A DNA stretch of 64,000 nucleotides from JBGCED01 sp045106055 (GTDB lineage Bacteria; Pseudomonadota; Alphaproteobacteria; CBDDJK01), in contig JBGCED010000025.1 of assembly GCA_045106055.1 (NCBI GenBank), positions 9,777-73,776 on the forward strand, in the 5' to 3' direction. The notes beneath the pieces are model-generated. The model was not told the origin of the DNA. It saw nothing but the letters and a program-made list of their open reading frames with translations, and did no database searches. Both the position numbers and the translations under genes were made by a program. The stretch's first letter is position 1. Each line of letters starts with the position of its first letter. Below are positions 63,862-64,000 of the stretch, in pieces.

Positions 63862-64000
63862 TTAAACATCAATTTCTTCGATGAAGCGGGCATGGTCTTG
63901 GATGTAGCGAAAGCGCAATTCTGGTTTTTTGCCCATCAAGGTTTCAAATAATGCCTTGGTGTCGCTGGCGGCTTCTTGCTGTTCATCGCGGGCAGAATCA
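63862..64000 (-). CDS. parE: Type IIA topoisomerase B subunit, C-terminus (probably ParE)
   Basis: The last 46 residues are present; the gene begins beyond the window. The translated end contains DTKALFETLMGKKPELRFR, then YIQDHARFIEEIDV before TAA, the pattern LMGxxPExRFxFIQxxAxF...D(V/I) at the C-terminus of alphaproteobacterial ParE. GyrB ends similarly (LMGxxVEPRRxFIExNA), so GyrB is possible, but the PELRFR variant favours ParE, which with ParC decatenates chromosomes. Confidence 0.75.
   Translation of the reverse strand, partial: DSARDEQQEAASDTKALFETLMGKKPELRFRYIQDHARFIEEIDV

Noticed and set aside
1..64000. tRNA, rRNA or other structured RNA genes
   Set aside because: Reading the intergenic gaps on both strands I saw no tRNA arms or rRNA-like sequence; the gaps are mostly too short.

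Overview
The window reads as ordinary chromosome of a free-living, probably marine alphaproteobacterium, AT-leaning and densely packed. The class is indicated by an NDUFA12-type complex I protein gene, split b and b' subunits in an F0-only ATP synthase operon, a fabA-fabB-fabI run, and a complete alphaproteobacterial-style division and cell wall cluster. A DMSP-lyase-like (DddP family) gene, a FrcBCA-type sugar importer and a sulfotransferase suggest a pelagic lineage such as the SAR116 group. That placement is inference, because no rRNA gene is present. I see no tRNA, rRNA, CRISPR array, transposase or integrase.

Layout. 1-474: 3' part of an L,D-transpeptidase-like gene. 475-616: a block of structured repeats. 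617-3711 (-): peptide deformylase and a large FtsX-type permease. 3846-9447 (+): NDUFA12, two small MlaD-type proteins, dapD, and a nucleoside catabolism run (purine nucleoside phosphorylase, deoA, deoB). 9444-26526 (-): mraZ-rsmH-ftsL-ftsI-murE-murF-mraY-murD-ftsW-murG-murC-murB-ddl-ftsQ-ftsA, driven from a recognisable promoter beside a four-copy, 10-bp-phased repeat that may be the MraZ operator. ftsZ does not follow ftsA. 26742-27248: a small basic protein gene, then a second block of the structured repeats. 27261-32282 (-): fliO-fliP-yejB-yejE-yejF. 32416-35045 (+): atpI-atpB-atpE-atpF'-atpF. 35397-40812 (+): rpsB-tsf-pyrH-frr-uppS-rbfA and a glycosyltransferase-like gene. 40815-43965: a hydroxyisourate hydrolase gene (-), then four poorly known genes (+), one a lipoprotein and one a Panacea-like protein. 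44125-47137 (+): frcB-frcC-frcA. 47186-50627 (-): MOSC protein, Xaa-Pro aminopeptidase and a formyltransferase-like protein. 50768-53266: sulfotransferase (+) and two c-type cytochromes (-). 53382-60746 (+): pgk, dddP-like, fabA-fabB-fabI, upp, mgtE. 60805-63659 (-): a two-gene restriction-modification system of BcgI-like design, very AT-rich and clearly foreign in composition. 63862-64000 (-): the C-terminus of a type IIA topoisomerase B subunit, probably ParE.

The genes work together in recognisable blocks. dapD makes a precursor of meso-diaminopimelate, which MurE (with its DNPR motif) adds to peptidoglycan precursors. The mur, mra and fts genes then build and divide the wall. The rpsB-tsf-pyrH-frr-uppS block serves translation, UMP supply and undecaprenyl carrier synthesis. 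The deo genes and upp salvage nucleosides and bases.

The most unusual item is a repeat family seen at two places in opposite orientations. It has two stem-loops whose stems change in sequence while keeping their pairing, around fixed loops. Behind yejF it forms a series of terminator-like hairpins. The BcgI-like system, the DddP-like gene, the candidate MraZ operator and the uncharacterised 41.3-44.0 kb cluster are the next most interesting.
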